DNA from: Serratia oryzae
Lineage (GTDB): Bacteria; Pseudomonadota; Gammaproteobacteria; Enterobacterales; Enterobacteriaceae
DNA length: 64,000 nt
Assembly: GCF_001976145.1 (NCBI RefSeq)
Contig: NZ_MOXD01000003.1
Location: 1-64,000 of the forward strand
Reading direction: 5' to 3'
Under the pieces are notes generated by a model. The model was not told the origin of the DNA. It saw only the letters and a list, made by a program, of their open reading frames with translations, and did not search any database. Below are positions 34,674 to 42,884 of the stretch, piece by piece (position 1 is the first letter of the stretch; each line of letters begins with the position of its first letter). The translations under genes and the position numbers were made by a program.

Positions 34674-36167
34674 TTATTCCGAGGCTAGCGCCATGACTTT
34701 TTCCTGGTCTGCTTCATTTTTATCCAGGATCCCGGTGATGCGCCCCCCATGCATGACCATGACGCGATCGCTCATGCCAAGAATTTCTGGCAATTCCGAT
34801 GACACTAAAATAATGGCTACGCCACGGTTCGCCAGTTCACTGATCAGCCGATATATTTCCGCCTTTGCCCCGACGTCGATACCGCGCGTAGGCTCATCGA
34901 GGATCAATATTTTCGGTTGCGCTAACAGCCAGCGGGCAATTAACACCTTTTGCTGATTACCGCCGCTGAGATTATTAATAATCTGATCCATGGTTGGCGT
35001 TTTGATATTGAGCTTCTTAATCTGCTCCATGCAGTCTTGCGCCATTTGCACATGGCTGACAAAACCGTTTTTGCCGATATATTCGGAGAGATTGACAATA
35101 CTCATGTTCTCCACCACCGACAGCACCAGAAACAGCCCGGACTTTTTGCGATCTTCCGTCAGAAAAGCCAGCCCCTGCTCGATGGCTTTTGACGGTGAAT
35201 CTATTTTCACCGGCTGGCCTTCAATCAAGATCCTGCCCCCCTCGGCAGGATGCATGCCAAACAGGCTCTCCATCACTTCGCTGCGGCCCGCGCCCACCAG
35301 CCCGGCCACACCGAGGATCTCACCGCGTTTGAGGCTAAAAGAGATATCCTGGAACCAGCCTGCACGGCGCAAACCTTCAACCCGCAGCACCTCTTCACCA
35401 ATGTTGTTATTGAACTTGGGGAACATGTGGGTTAATTCGCGGCCCACCATCATGGTGATCAGCGATTGTTTGGTCAGGTTTGCGGTTTTATCGCTGGCGA
35501 TAAAGGTGCCATCACGGAAGATGCTCACTTCATCAGTAATCGCAAAGATTTCATCCATCTTGTGGCTGATATAAATAATCCCTTTCCCCTGCTCACGCAG
35601 CTCGCGAATAATCGCAAACAGGTGTATGACCTCCCCTTCGGTTAATGCCGAGGTGGGTTCATCCATAATCAATACGTCGGCGTTGTAGGACACCGCCTTG
35701 GCAATTTCCACCATCTGTTGGCTGGCGATACTTAAATCCCCCACCAACGTTTCCGGCGTTAATTTAATATTGAGCCGCAGCAGCAATTCGCGGGTTTTCC
35801 GGTTGAGTTCGCCGTGGTTCACAAAACCCAATCTGGCTGGTTCGCGCCCCAGCCAGATATTTTCGGCTACCGTCATATGCGGCACCAGATTCAGTTCCTG
35901 GTGAATCATCGAAATCCCGGAATGCAGGGCCTCCAGCGTATCGCTGAACGCCATAGTCTGGCCTTTGACTTTTATTGTGCCTGCGTCAGGACGATAAATA
36001 CCGATCAGACATTTCATCAGCGTCGATTTACCGGCACCGTTTTCGCCCATTAACGCATGCACGCTGCCCGGTTTGATTTTAATAGAGACGTTATCCAACG
36101 CTTTGACACCGGGAAATTGCTTGCTGATACCCTCAGCCTCAAGCACATAGGGATGCATATCGCTCAC
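34674..36167 (-). CDS. sugar ABC transporter ATP-binding protein, RbsA-like double cassette
   Basis: 497 residues with two nucleotide-binding domains. The first has a consensus Walker A (GENGAGKST) and a degenerate signature LSIASQQMV. The second has a degenerate Walker A (GLVGAGRSE) but a good signature LSGGNQQKV. This alternation is normal for RbsA/MglA/XylG-type proteins. It energises import through the permease encoded next. Confidence 0.92.
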   Translation of the reverse strand: MSDMHPYVLEAEGISKQFPGVKALDNVSIKIKPGSVHALMGENGAGKSTLMKCLIGIYRPDAGTIKVKGQTMAFSDTLEALHSGISMIHQELNLVPHMTVAENIWLGREPARLGFVNHGELNRKTRELLLRLNIKLTPETLVGDLSIASQQMVEIAKAVSYNADVLIMDEPTSALTEGEVIHLFAIIRELREQGKGIIYISHKMDEIFAITDEVSIFRDGTFIASDKTANLTKQSLITMMVGRELTHMFPKFNNNIGEEVLRVEGLRRAGWFQDISFSLKRGEILGVAGLVGAGRSEVMESLFGMHPAEGGRILIEGQPVKIDSPSKAIEQGLAFLTEDRKKSGLFLVLSVVENMSIVNLSEYIGKNGFVSHVQMAQDCMEQIKKLNIKTPTMDQIINNLSGGNQQKVLIARWLLAQPKILILDEPTRGIDVGAKAEIYRLISELANRGVAIILVSSELPEILGMSDRVMVMHGGRITGILDKNEADQEKVMALASE

Positions 36168-36192
36168 CTCCGCCTTTATACCTATCGCATCC

Positions 36193-36221
36193 GTACCTGA
36201 TTGATCGCAGCAATCAGGTAC
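36193..36221 (-). terminator. intercistronic hairpin after the binding-protein gene
   Basis: Perfect 11-bp stem GTACCTGATTG / CAATCAGGTAC with a seven-base loop, in the 79-bp gap between the binding-protein and ATPase genes. There is no U-run. Such hairpins commonly protect the abundant upstream binding-protein mRNA. Confidence 0.7.
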
Positions 36222-36246
36222 GAAGGGAAAGCTCAGGAGCTAACCT

Positions 36247-37176
36247 TTACTTGTTGTTTTTACCAGCAAATTGCTGATAGTTAGCTTCGGTGATCAGTTG
36301 ATAAGGGATCATCACGCTGCTATCGACCTTTTCACCTTTCACCAGTTGGATGGCAGTCTGGACCGCTCCCTCCCCCTGGCCTTTAGCGTCCTGGAAGATG
36401 CTGAGGCTGAGATCGCCTTTCTTGATAAACTCCAGCGCATCCGGTGTACCATCAATTCCGGCAACCAGTACGCCGCTTTTTTTCGCCTGTTTCAGCGCCA
36501 GAATCGCCCCGATCGCCATTTCGTCGTTATTGGAAGCAATGGCATCAATCTGCTGCCCGGAAAGGATCCAATCGGTGGTGACATCCACCGCTTCTTTACG
36601 GAAAAACTTGGCCGTCTGTTTATCGACGATATGAATACCTGGATATTGGGCAGCCACTTCCTCAACGCCGCGAGTCCGATCGCGAGTCGCTTCGCTGGAC
36701 AGCTCACCCAGCAAGATCATGACGTTGCCTTTACCCTTCATCAGCTTGGCCAGTTCTTCCATCTGCAGTTTGCCGGCCAGCTTGGAATCGGACCCGACAT
36801 AGGCCATGCTGGCAGGCAACGTGGCTTCAGGGCGACGGTTGACAAATACCAGCGGGATTTTGGCGTTTTCTGCCAGCTTGATCATCGGTTTCACCCCTTG
36901 GGTATCCACCGGGTTCAGGATAATGGCATCCACCCCCTGGCTGACAAAGTTCTCCACCTGCTGGATCTGTTGAGCGATGTCCCCTTTAGCATCTTCAAAC
37001 TGGCCGCTGACACCGCCGGTTTCTTTCATTTTGCTTTGCATTGCCTGGCGCAAAATGGTGAGGAAGTTGTCATCAAAATGCGCCATCGATACGCCGATTT
37101 TGATGTCTTTGGCAAACACGCTGACTGGCAACATACACAGCAGCACCGAGGTGACGATCAATTTCTTCAGCTTCAT
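36247..37176 (-). CDS. periplasmic sugar-binding protein of the ABC importer
   Basis: 309 residues with signal peptide MKLKKLIVTSVLLCMLPVSVFA. It is of the ribose/galactose-binding type (Peripla_BP_4): IKIGVSMAHFDDNFLTILRQAM at the N-terminus, DAIILNPVDT, PLVFVNRRP and AIASNNDEMAIGAI. DDNFLTILR and NRRP resemble myo-inositol or ribose binding proteins; the ligand cannot be fixed by eye. It is first gene of the minus-strand importer operon and is divergent from the aldolase gene. Confidence 0.88.
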   Translation of the reverse strand: MKLKKLIVTSVLLCMLPVSVFAKDIKIGVSMAHFDDNFLTILRQAMQSKMKETGGVSGQFEDAKGDIAQQIQQVENFVSQGVDAIILNPVDTQGVKPMIKLAENAKIPLVFVNRRPEATLPASMAYVGSDSKLAGKLQMEELAKLMKGKGNVMILLGELSSEATRDRTRGVEEVAAQYPGIHIVDKQTAKFFRKEAVDVTTDWILSGQQIDAIASNNDEMAIGAILALKQAKKSGVLVAGIDGTPDALEFIKKGDLSLSIFQDAKGQGEGAVQTAIQLVKGEKVDSSVMIPYQLITEANYQQFAGKNNK

Positions 37177-37667
37177 GTTCTGTACCCTTTTATCGTTAGA
37201 ATGAAGAGGCCGGTTGACTCGACAGCCAATGAAAAATATTTTTTACATTCAAACAGCAACTTGCCTGTAACGATCTCCTTTATGCGGTGATTTACTGCCC
37301 TAATCACACGGGATTAAAACGTTTCGGTGAAACCTTTAAACAGATTAAAAACAATGCATTAAAATACTCTTTCTAATGCTGATCTTGTTCCACACGTTAA
37401 AATCAAATATTTATTTCATAATTTAGAATATTGAAATTTTTTAACCTAAACAAGCGAAACATGCGTTTTGGAATGAATGGGTAACAAAAATATGACACGG
37501 ATCTAACAAATGGCGCCTAAGCGCCCCCTACTGCCAGCGATAGCTCGGCAGGCCTGCCTGTTTTTTGGCTTAAATGTGCGAACAGCAACGCAATTTATGC
37601 ATCCCACCTGTCGTAATCTCCCCCGCTCGGCAATACTGAAATAACCACATCGTCAGGAGGTATTGGC
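37177..37667. promoter_or_regulatory. divergent control region of importer and aldolase genes
   Basis: About 490 AT-rich bases. GTTTC-GGT-GAAAC (37321-37333) is a perfect short inverted repeat and candidate operator. GGCGC-CTAA-GCGCC (about 37512-37525) and GGCAGGCCTGCC followed by TGTTTTTT (from about 37550) form a terminator-like structure about 100 bp before the aldolase start, suggesting an attenuated leader. No regulator gene is adjacent. Confidence 0.5.
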
Positions 37668-38510
37668 ATGCAATTGAGCAGTAAAGTACGGATGAACCGC
37701 CTGTTTAATCAGGGAAAATGCCTTGATGTCGCGATCGATCACGGCATCGCTAACGAGCCTGATTTCTTGATTGGGCTGGAAAATATTGCGCAGGTTATGC
37801 ACAGCCTGATTGCGGCACAGCCGGATGCGATTCAGGTCAACTATGGTCAGGCTGACCTGCTGCAAAATACACCGCTGCGCAATAAACCGGCTCTGGTGAT
37901 GCGCACCGACGTTGGCAACGCCTATAACGCCGCTCGCCACCGCGAAATGTGGGCGGTGCTGCACAACCCGGAAGCCCCTATTCTGGCGGCATTGCAGATG
38001 GACGCCGCCGCCGTGGTGGTGAATCTGTACATGATTCCTGACGAGCCCGGCATTTTCCGCCAGTGCGTAGAGAATATCGGCCGCCTGCGCCACGCCTGCG
38101 AGCGCTACGCCATGCCGCTGATGATTGAACCGCTGGTAATGGCCCCGGCGGGATTGGGGGCTGCCTACGGTTCACTGGGGGATGTCGAGAAAATGGTGCC
38201 ATTGGTCAGGCTGGCACGGGAGTTGGGGGCGGATATCATTAAAGCCGATCCCACCGACCGGGTGCAGGACTTCCACCGCATTGTAGAGGCGGCGCGCTGC
38301 CCGACGCTGGTGCGCGGCGGTGGCAAAGGTGAATTGAGCGCGGTACTAGAAAAATCCGCCGCGTTGATGGCTCAAGGCGCCAGTGGGATGGTGTATGGCC
38401 GCAACGTGTATCAGCACAGCAATCCGTCACGGGTGGTCAGCGCACTGATGGCGATCGTCCACCAAGGCGCCAGCGGTGAGCAGGCATTGGAGATTTATCA
38501 GCAGGGTTGA
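37668..38510 (+). CDS. class I aldolase of the DeoC/LacD/LsrF group
   Basis: 280 residues with AGGAGG seven bases upstream of the ATG. A TIM barrel begins with VAIDHGI (as LsrF and archaeal FbaA class I aldolases). The Schiff-base Lys is in ADIIKADPTDRV. Phosphate-binding loops are RGGGKGE and GASGMVYGRNVYQ. The family cleaves or forms C-C bonds in sugar phosphates or, for LsrF, moves an acetyl group in AI-2 breakdown. Divergent from a sugar importer, it probably processes the phosphorylated import product, but no kinase gene is nearby. Confidence 0.83.
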   Translation: MQLSSKVRMNRLFNQGKCLDVAIDHGIANEPDFLIGLENIAQVMHSLIAAQPDAIQVNYGQADLLQNTPLRNKPALVMRTDVGNAYNAARHREMWAVLHNPEAPILAALQMDAAAVVVNLYMIPDEPGIFRQCVENIGRLRHACERYAMPLMIEPLVMAPAGLGAAYGSLGDVEKMVPLVRLARELGADIIKADPTDRVQDFHRIVEAARCPTLVRGGGKGELSAVLEKSAALMAQGASGMVYGRNVYQHSNPSRVVSALMAIVHQGASGEQALEIYQQG

Positions 38511-38693
38511 TTTTGCTGCTACGCCCGATAACGCTCCCGAATCAATATCGGGCAAAATGCGACGGAGCGTCCTATTGAAGCATTAAACCGCATTATTTCA
38601 GTTTGAATGATTATTAGGGGCTTTGAAAATGTTTATAGACCTCCTCATTGTCTGACGCTGCCGGGATTTCAGCGCTTTTATTGACTTTACAAC

Positions 38694-38715
38694 AAAAAAC
38701 CCACATAAGTGGGCT
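38694..38715 (-). terminator. rho-independent terminator, minus strand
   Basis: Stem CCCAC / GTGGG with a four-base loop and six consecutive U on the minus-strand transcript, about 35 bases past the stop of the lipoprotein gene at 38751. Confidence 0.75.
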
Positions 38716-38750
38716 TAATAGAGTGATTTAGCCGGAAGAATCGATAACCT

Positions 38751-39134
38751 TTAGTCAGCCCATCCGGTCTTGGTTTCGAGAGGTGACTCTGACATGGTGT
38801 ACTTCTCAACCACGTCACCATTAAAAATAACGGCAAGATCTTTTTGGGTGCCCTTCATCCCGTTATGGAATAAGCCATAGAATGGAATGTATGATTCCCC
38901 GGCGACTGTCGCTTCGACATATTCGTATTTCCAGATTTCATTTTTTTTATCGGTAAAACTAACGTTATCCGGAGAACCCAGAATCCCTTTGACTTCAGCC
39001 TTGGTTGTCACACCTTCTTTAATCTTACTTTTTATGCTCGCTTGGGTTTCTTTATGTAGGTTTTCGTTGCCCGCTGAAGATGCGCAACCCGTCAACAACG
39101 ATGCCAGCAGTACTACGGCAAAAATCTTTTTCAT
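38751..39134 (-). CDS. small lipoprotein, BamE/SmpA-like fold possible
   Basis: 127 residues from the ATG at 39134, which has AAGGG five bases upstream; a longer open frame to 39284 is not supported. The lipoprotein signal has Cys in LLTGCASS. KEGVTTKAEVKGILGSPDNVSFTDKKNEIWKYEY recalls the BamE/SmpA pattern (helix, then GxP and W-x-Y strand), but the rest does not match BamE closely. Function unknown. It lies at the left side of the decayed mobile region and has its own terminator. Confidence 0.7.
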   Translation of the reverse strand: MKKIFAVVLLASLLTGCASSAGNENLHKETQASIKSKIKEGVTTKAEVKGILGSPDNVSFTDKKNEIWKYEYVEATVAGESYIPFYGLFHNGMKGTQKDLAVIFNGDVVEKYTMSESPLETKTGWAD

Positions 39135-39371
39135 TTCATCCCTTCCCATAGACAAGTAACAATTCATTACATGGTAGCAGAGCAAGGGAAGAGGACAATC
39201 ATCATTAACGTTATTTTTCAACGAGGCTAGGCCTTGCGTTGCTGGTGCAGGGGTGTAAGTACTTAGGTGAAAGACGGCGAACATTCAGCTGCTGACAACT
39301 TGATTGCCTGCAGTTTGTTATAGCCGTGAAGCCACATTAGCGATGGCGCTTATTGAGTGCCATCTGTAATG

Positions 39372-39668
39372 TTACTTTCCTGCGTTATCCCGCTGCCACT
39401 TAATCAGCCCATCAATACGCGAAGCGCATATATCAAGCTCGTTCTGAGTCACCTGCAGCGCCATTACCGCATCTCCGAAAGTTTCTCCGGCAAATGGCGT
39501 TTGTTTACATTGCTGGAGCAGTGCCGCGGGGGGATACACGTAGATCAGTTGCGCGGCTGGCAGCGGCTTCGGTTTCTCTGCGCAAGATACGGCGAACATC
39601 ATCTGGCAACTGCTGATTGCTGCAACCGTTATTCTCCAACGCCTTGCGTAGCTTTTCGTTTTCAGCAT
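39372..39668 (-). CDS. Rz1-like outer-membrane spanin lipoprotein
   Basis: About 98 residues from an ATG at 39668. A leader ending in FAVSC gives a lipidated Cys, followed by the proline-rich EKPKPLPAAQLIYVYPPAALLQQC typical of Rz1-family o-spanins. The first ~55 codons lie out of frame inside the Rz-like gene, the classic embedded arrangement. It would span the periplasm with Rz and fuse the membranes at phage lysis. Confidence 0.75.
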   Translation of the reverse strand: MLKTKSYARRWRITVAAISSCQMMFAVSCAEKPKPLPAAQLIYVYPPAALLQQCKQTPFAGETFGDAVMALQVTQNELDICASRIDGLIKWQRDNAGK

Positions 39669-39897
39669 CGGCTTTTGCCCTCTTCTGCTGTTCAATCTTC
39701 AACTGTTCCTCGGTGGCGCGGCGGTCAGCATCTGTGGCATCTTTCAGCGCACTGATTGTCCCGTCACGATCTTTCACTGCAGCCACCAGCGATTTGTTTT
39801 CCTTCTTCGTGATGTTGAGATCTTCTGACAGCGAAGAGGCATACCAACCGAGACAGATGGCTACCAGCAGCAGGCTAATTAATCCGTATTGGTTCAT
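39505..39897 (-). CDS. Rz-like inner-membrane spanin
   Basis: 130 residues. One N-terminal membrane segment (YGLISLLLVAICLGWYASSL) is followed by a long charged coiled coil rich in Glu, Lys and Asp, as in phage Rz i-spanins. It overlaps a 51-codon frame upstream by ATGA and contains the Rz1-like gene in another frame. No holin or endolysin gene is next to it. Confidence 0.78.
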   Translation of the reverse strand: MNQYGLISLLLVAICLGWYASSLSEDLNITKKENKSLVAAVKDRDGTISALKDATDADRRATEEQLKIEQQKRAKADAENEKLRKALENNGCSNQQLPDDVRRILRRETEAAASRATDLRVSPRGTAPAM

Positions 39898-40049
39898 GCT
39901 GGAATTCCCGCATGTGGCGCGTCCAGGAACTTGGCTGGCGTGTCACGCAGATTGCTCGTCCAGGTACACAGGGGACTCTCCCGTTCTTTGCCAGCCTGGT
40001 GCACCGTATCAGACACCGCTGCCGTTGTGGTAGTAACAGGTTTAGCCAT
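39894..40049 (-). CDS. 51-residue phage-island protein upstream of Rz
   Basis: ATG at 40049 with AAGGAG five bases upstream; the stop overlaps the Rz start by ATGA. The product begins MAKPVTTTTAAVSDT and ends AGIPA. It is Thr/Ala rich, with no membrane segment and no family I recognise. Position suggests a lysis-cassette gene or the fused remnant of one. The good ribosome site and the coupling argue that it is translated. Confidence 0.5.
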   Translation of the reverse strand: MAKPVTTTTAAVSDTVHQAGKERESPLCTWTSNLRDTPAKFLDAPHAGIPA

Positions 40050-40257
40050 AATTTCTCCTTATATTCATCCGCCCAAGGCACAATCGTTTTTCATCTTTGA
40101 CTCTAAAGCCCAAAAGAGCTGTTTGAATAAACAGTATTTCAAGATGGCCGGAGAACAGATAGCAGAAAGCGTTTGGCTATCACTGGTACAACACACATTA
40201 GCTCGGAACAGACATGAAAAAGCTCCTGTTGCGCAAAACGCCTGGCCCACAGGTAAT

Positions 40258-40560
40258 TCACACCGTACCAACGGTTTTGTCACGCAACTCCGTAAGCATA
40301 TCCAATTCGGCTTCAATCTCATCAAGGCGGTTACCGATGGCCTGCAACAGCCGTTCTTCTGCAGCGGTTGGCGATACACTGCGTGTGGTTCGCGTAATGA
40401 GTTGGATTTTCGGGCGTTCTTCTAGCGCAGAAATCCGTAGGTTGCGTCACACCAAGATGGGCCGCCGCGCGGGTAAAACTTATTTCACGGGCGACGGTGA
40501 AAAAATAAAGACTATCAGGGCGTAAAACATTTATCTGCCATGAAATCAAGAAATTTAACC
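40258..40560 (-). pseudogene. LysR-family regulator remnant, frameshifted and truncated
   Basis: One frame gives INVLRPDSLYFFTVAREISF then TRAAAHLGVTQP. After a loss of about ten codons the text continues in another frame as ISALEERPKIQLITRTTRSV, SPTAAEERLLQAIGNRLDEI and EAELDMLTELRDKTVGTV, stopping at 40258. Together these are the helix-turn-helix and linker helix of a LysR regulator with the recognition helix deleted and the whole effector domain missing. The expected start reads ATA. It cannot be functional. Confidence 0.8.
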
Positions 40561-41096
40561 TCATTCATCAATAGACTTTCAGGAGCCTTTTTTAGAATAT
40601 ATTCTTTACTGTCACTTCTTATAAAAAACAGCGTGGAACCTGAGAAGTAGGATGGCGTAATAAGATAAATAAAAACTCCCTCATTGTACAACTCTATGTA
40701 CTTAGTGCCGAAAATTGTCTTTTCCTCAGTTATTACAGCGTATTTTTTAGCAAGCACGGAACTGCCCAATCCGAAAGAATCCTTTATAAATTTTAGTTGT
40801 AATGCAACCAGGTTTTTACTTTCATCAAAGAGTAATAATACTTTGTCGAGATCTTCAGGGACGATATCCTTACGCACATCTTTGTTTAAATTAGGGGTTA
40901 ATAGGTAAATATTACCCTTCAGGGCTTTATTGAAACCTATTTTTACTGCACTAGGATGTATTTTTTTAAACGTATCCTCTGTTGTTTCTCCAAACTTTAT
41001 CGTAATTGTTCCTGTCTTAGTCGCACGTGCATCAGGACAAAATAGACAACTTAAAAACGAGAAAAAAAATAGGTTTAGAATGAATTTGGTACCCAC
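40515..41096 (-). CDS. exported protein of unknown function
   Basis: 193 residues. The start is GTG at 41096, with GAGGGG five bases upstream. A signal peptide (about 1-26, ending DARA) precedes a Lys-rich domain with GTITIKFGETTEDTFKKIHP and DKVLLLFDESKNLVALQLKF. It is much more AT-rich than the flanking backbone genes, consistent with recent transfer. The 3' end overlaps the LysR remnant. No family recognised. Confidence 0.65.
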   Translation of the reverse strand: MGTKFILNLFFFSFLSCLFCPDARATKTGTITIKFGETTEDTFKKIHPSAVKIGFNKALKGNIYLLTPNLNKDVRKDIVPEDLDKVLLLFDESKNLVALQLKFIKDSFGLGSSVLAKKYAVITEEKTIFGTKYIELYNEGVFIYLITPSYFSGSTLFFIRSDSKEYILKKAPESLLMNEVKFLDFMADKCFTP

Positions 41097-41409
41097 AATC
41101 GCCCCTCGTGAATAATTTCATTAGCCTTGAAATTATTAAATAAAAAACAATCATATGGCAATGTTTTTTGCAGGTTTTTTAATGCTTATGTTACCAACAC
41201 ATAAAATCAGATTTTCACAGTATCATACTGCACTCTATCATTAGGCATGGGAATGAAGGGGAAAGGAAAATCCGCCCTTTGAGGGCTATGGGCGTGAGCG
41301 ATGAAGAAAGCTTCTGACCGCTGCCCCTCCCGATGTTTACCCCTAAACAAACATCACGAAGCCGGTACGGGGCAGCCTTAACTGCTATGTAGTGGCGGTT
41401 TGGAGGATT
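41097..41409. other. non-coding stretch with a large imperfect hairpin
   Basis: No gene seen. 41320-41376 folds as GCTGCCCC / GGGGCAGC outside and GATGTTT / AAACATC inside, with unpaired bases between the two stems. This could be a structured RNA or a recombination-site-like palindrome; the sequence alone does not decide. Confidence 0.4.
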
Positions 41410-41604
41410 TCAACTGTCGATATCGCAATTATCACTTGAAGTGGTTAATAAGCGTTTGATGAACTCCAATTTCGCGGTTTGTCGCCTGAATTCTAAAATC
41501 CGTAACACATTATAAACCACTGCCTTGTCGATCCCCTCCTCTAAAAGCATGGTGAGATCATCAAGAAACAATGTGACCTCTTCTTTGCTGATGCCTGGCC
41601 GCAT
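41410..41604 (-). CDS. small protein of unknown function (64 residues)
   Basis: ATG with AAGGAG about nine bases upstream. The product is amphipathic and helical: EEVTLFLDDLTMLLEEGIDK then VVYNVLRILEFRRQTAKLEF. Length and helix pattern recall small enterobacterial biofilm or stress regulators, but I see no specific match. It lies in the decayed island. Confidence 0.5.
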   Translation of the reverse strand: MRPGISKEEVTLFLDDLTMLLEEGIDKAVVYNVLRILEFRRQTAKLEFIKRLLTTSSDNCDIDS

Positions 41605-41660
41605 TCCGTTTTCTCCTTTGCCTTATGTAAATGTCTACAATACATTAACAATTAACGCAT

Positions 41661-41683
41661 GGCCGGGATTTCTCCCGGCTTTG
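41661..41683. terminator. hairpin terminator in the island
   Basis: GCCGGGA / TCCCGGC with a four-base loop, then TTTG on the plus strand. It separates the 64-residue gene from the next open frame. Confidence 0.55.
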
Positions 41684-41693
41684 TAGTTAATCC

Positions 41694-42017
41694 TTGGCTT
41701 CGTCGCCGTCAGACTCGCCAACAGAACCAGTTTCAACGCCGCTATCTGCATCTGATATTGATAGTGGCCAGGATCCGTATATACAGAAGTTAACCGTCAT
41801 GGGAATGGCCATTTCCTTAATGAACAAGAACAATGTTTACCCATCGCCCGATCCGGACACCGTAGCATTGTTCTGCGTCTGGCATGATAATGAAGGTCAG
41901 TATTGGCTGGCTATCCATAACGTCTTTTCTGGCTTCTCTGTCGCCTGCACAAAAACGTTGGAAGTCTTGCGGTCGGGGGGTAATAGACTTCGCGGGTATG
42001 TTGCTTCACACTCTTAA
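41694..42017 (+). CDS. hypothetical protein, uncertain start
   Basis: A frame of 107 codons opening with TTG; no convincing ribosome site. The likely structured part begins near the ATG at 41800: MGMAISLMNKNNVYPSPDPD then VALFCVWHDNEGQYWLAIHN, which looks like real coding sequence. The N-terminal Ser/Pro-rich part may be out-of-frame or leader DNA. No family recognised; possibly a fragment. Confidence 0.4.
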   Translation: MASSPSDSPTEPVSTPLSASDIDSGQDPYIQKLTVMGMAISLMNKNNVYPSPDPDTVALFCVWHDNEGQYWLAIHNVFSGFSVACTKTLEVLRSGGNRLRGYVASHS

Positions 42018-42032
42018 TTTGCAATTATCGAA

Positions 42033-42060
42033 AAAATGCCTCGGCATTTGCGAGGCATTT
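42033..42060 (-). terminator. terminator of the small lipoprotein gene
   Basis: Perfect 10-bp stem AAATGCCTCG / CGAGGCATTT with a seven-base loop. On the minus strand it is followed by TTTTTTCG, a good U-tract, 85 bases past the stop of the gene at 42145. Confidence 0.8.
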
Positions 42061-42144
42061 CATTTACGTCATATGTGATTTTAGTTGTACTAGTCGTTAT
42101 GTAGCAGCTCAATGTTCGCCGTACTTGATAACTTGAGACTTGCT

Positions 42145-42453
42145 TTATTTAGGTTGGCACTTAAACTCACCGTACGTTGGCTTATCCAGAGGGTTCAAGC
42201 TAGGCATCATCAACGTCTGACAGCTAAATTTACGCCCTTTAGCAGTTACAGCATCAAAAACAACATTACTGCTGCCTAACGCATTTGCCTCTCCCTTCTG
42301 AATATTTGAAAGGGTCAGTTCATCGGTTGAAGCCAGCCCCAGCACATTGACCGTACCTTGTTGCAATAGCATCGTATCTGGCGCGCCTGTAGCACAACCT
42401 GTCAAAGTGAGAGCAACCGCAGCAGACAATATAATTTTTGATTTTCGTTTCAT
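42145..42453 (-). CDS. small lipoprotein of unknown function
   Basis: 102 residues with AAAGGA before the ATG. The lipoprotein signal peptide has Cys in LTLTGCATG. The mature part includes LLQQGTVNVLGLASTDELTL and ends GEFKCQPK with two further Cys that could pair. It has its own terminator. It sits next to the integrase fragment, so it may be cargo of the decayed element. Confidence 0.7.
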   Translation of the reverse strand: MKRKSKIILSAAVALTLTGCATGAPDTMLLQQGTVNVLGLASTDELTLSNIQKGEANALGSSNVVFDAVTAKGRKFSCQTLMMPSLNPLDKPTYGEFKCQPK

Positions 42454-42611
42454 TTTTTGTCCTTAAAAATACAAATGGTAACAACCGGGAAAAAGTAGCA
42501 CTTAACTAGGGGCTATCCCACTTAAAATTACCTAAAAATTATTTAATGTGACTAGTGTCACGAAATTTCCCCACTAACCTACTTGCACCAAATCGCTGTT
42601 CCTGCACTTTA

Positions 42612-42806
42612 TCGGCACTCCTGCAATCAGCCGAGATTGCTCTTGAGGATTCGCCGCCGACATTCCATGAGATCCGGAGCCTGGCGGGGCGACTGTATGA
42701 GAGGGAGAAAGGGAAGGAGTTTGCAATGAAATTACTAGGGCACAAATCGGTGAAAATGACGGACAAGTATCTCGATACGAGGGGGAAAGAGTACGTGATG
42801 CTATAA
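42612..42806 (+). pseudogene. tyrosine integrase, C-terminal fragment
   Basis: PPTFHEIRSLAGRLYEREKG followed by LLGHKSVKMTDKYLDTRGKE is the C-terminal catalytic part of a lambdoid-type integrase: the H-x-x-R box, the LGH box and the nucleophile Tyr. The N-terminal ~270 residues, including the first catalytic Arg, are missing, so it is dead. It ends 79 bases from the end of the sdsR gene and marks the right boundary of an old prophage. Confidence 0.85.
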
Positions 42807-42884
42807 AAGACCGGATATCAAAATTCGAACAAATTTCGGACATTTTCGGACATGAGATAAATTTCCCTTATAAATCAATTGGAT

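Noticed and set aside
38511-38750. Left attachment site matching the sdsR terminator
   Set aside because: I looked for a second copy of AGACCGAATA/TATTCGGTCT near the left edge of the island and found none; the border is probably deleted.
40065-40379. 104-codon Cys-rich minus-strand frame
   Set aside because: It overlaps the LysR fossil in another frame; its composition is unlike a real protein.
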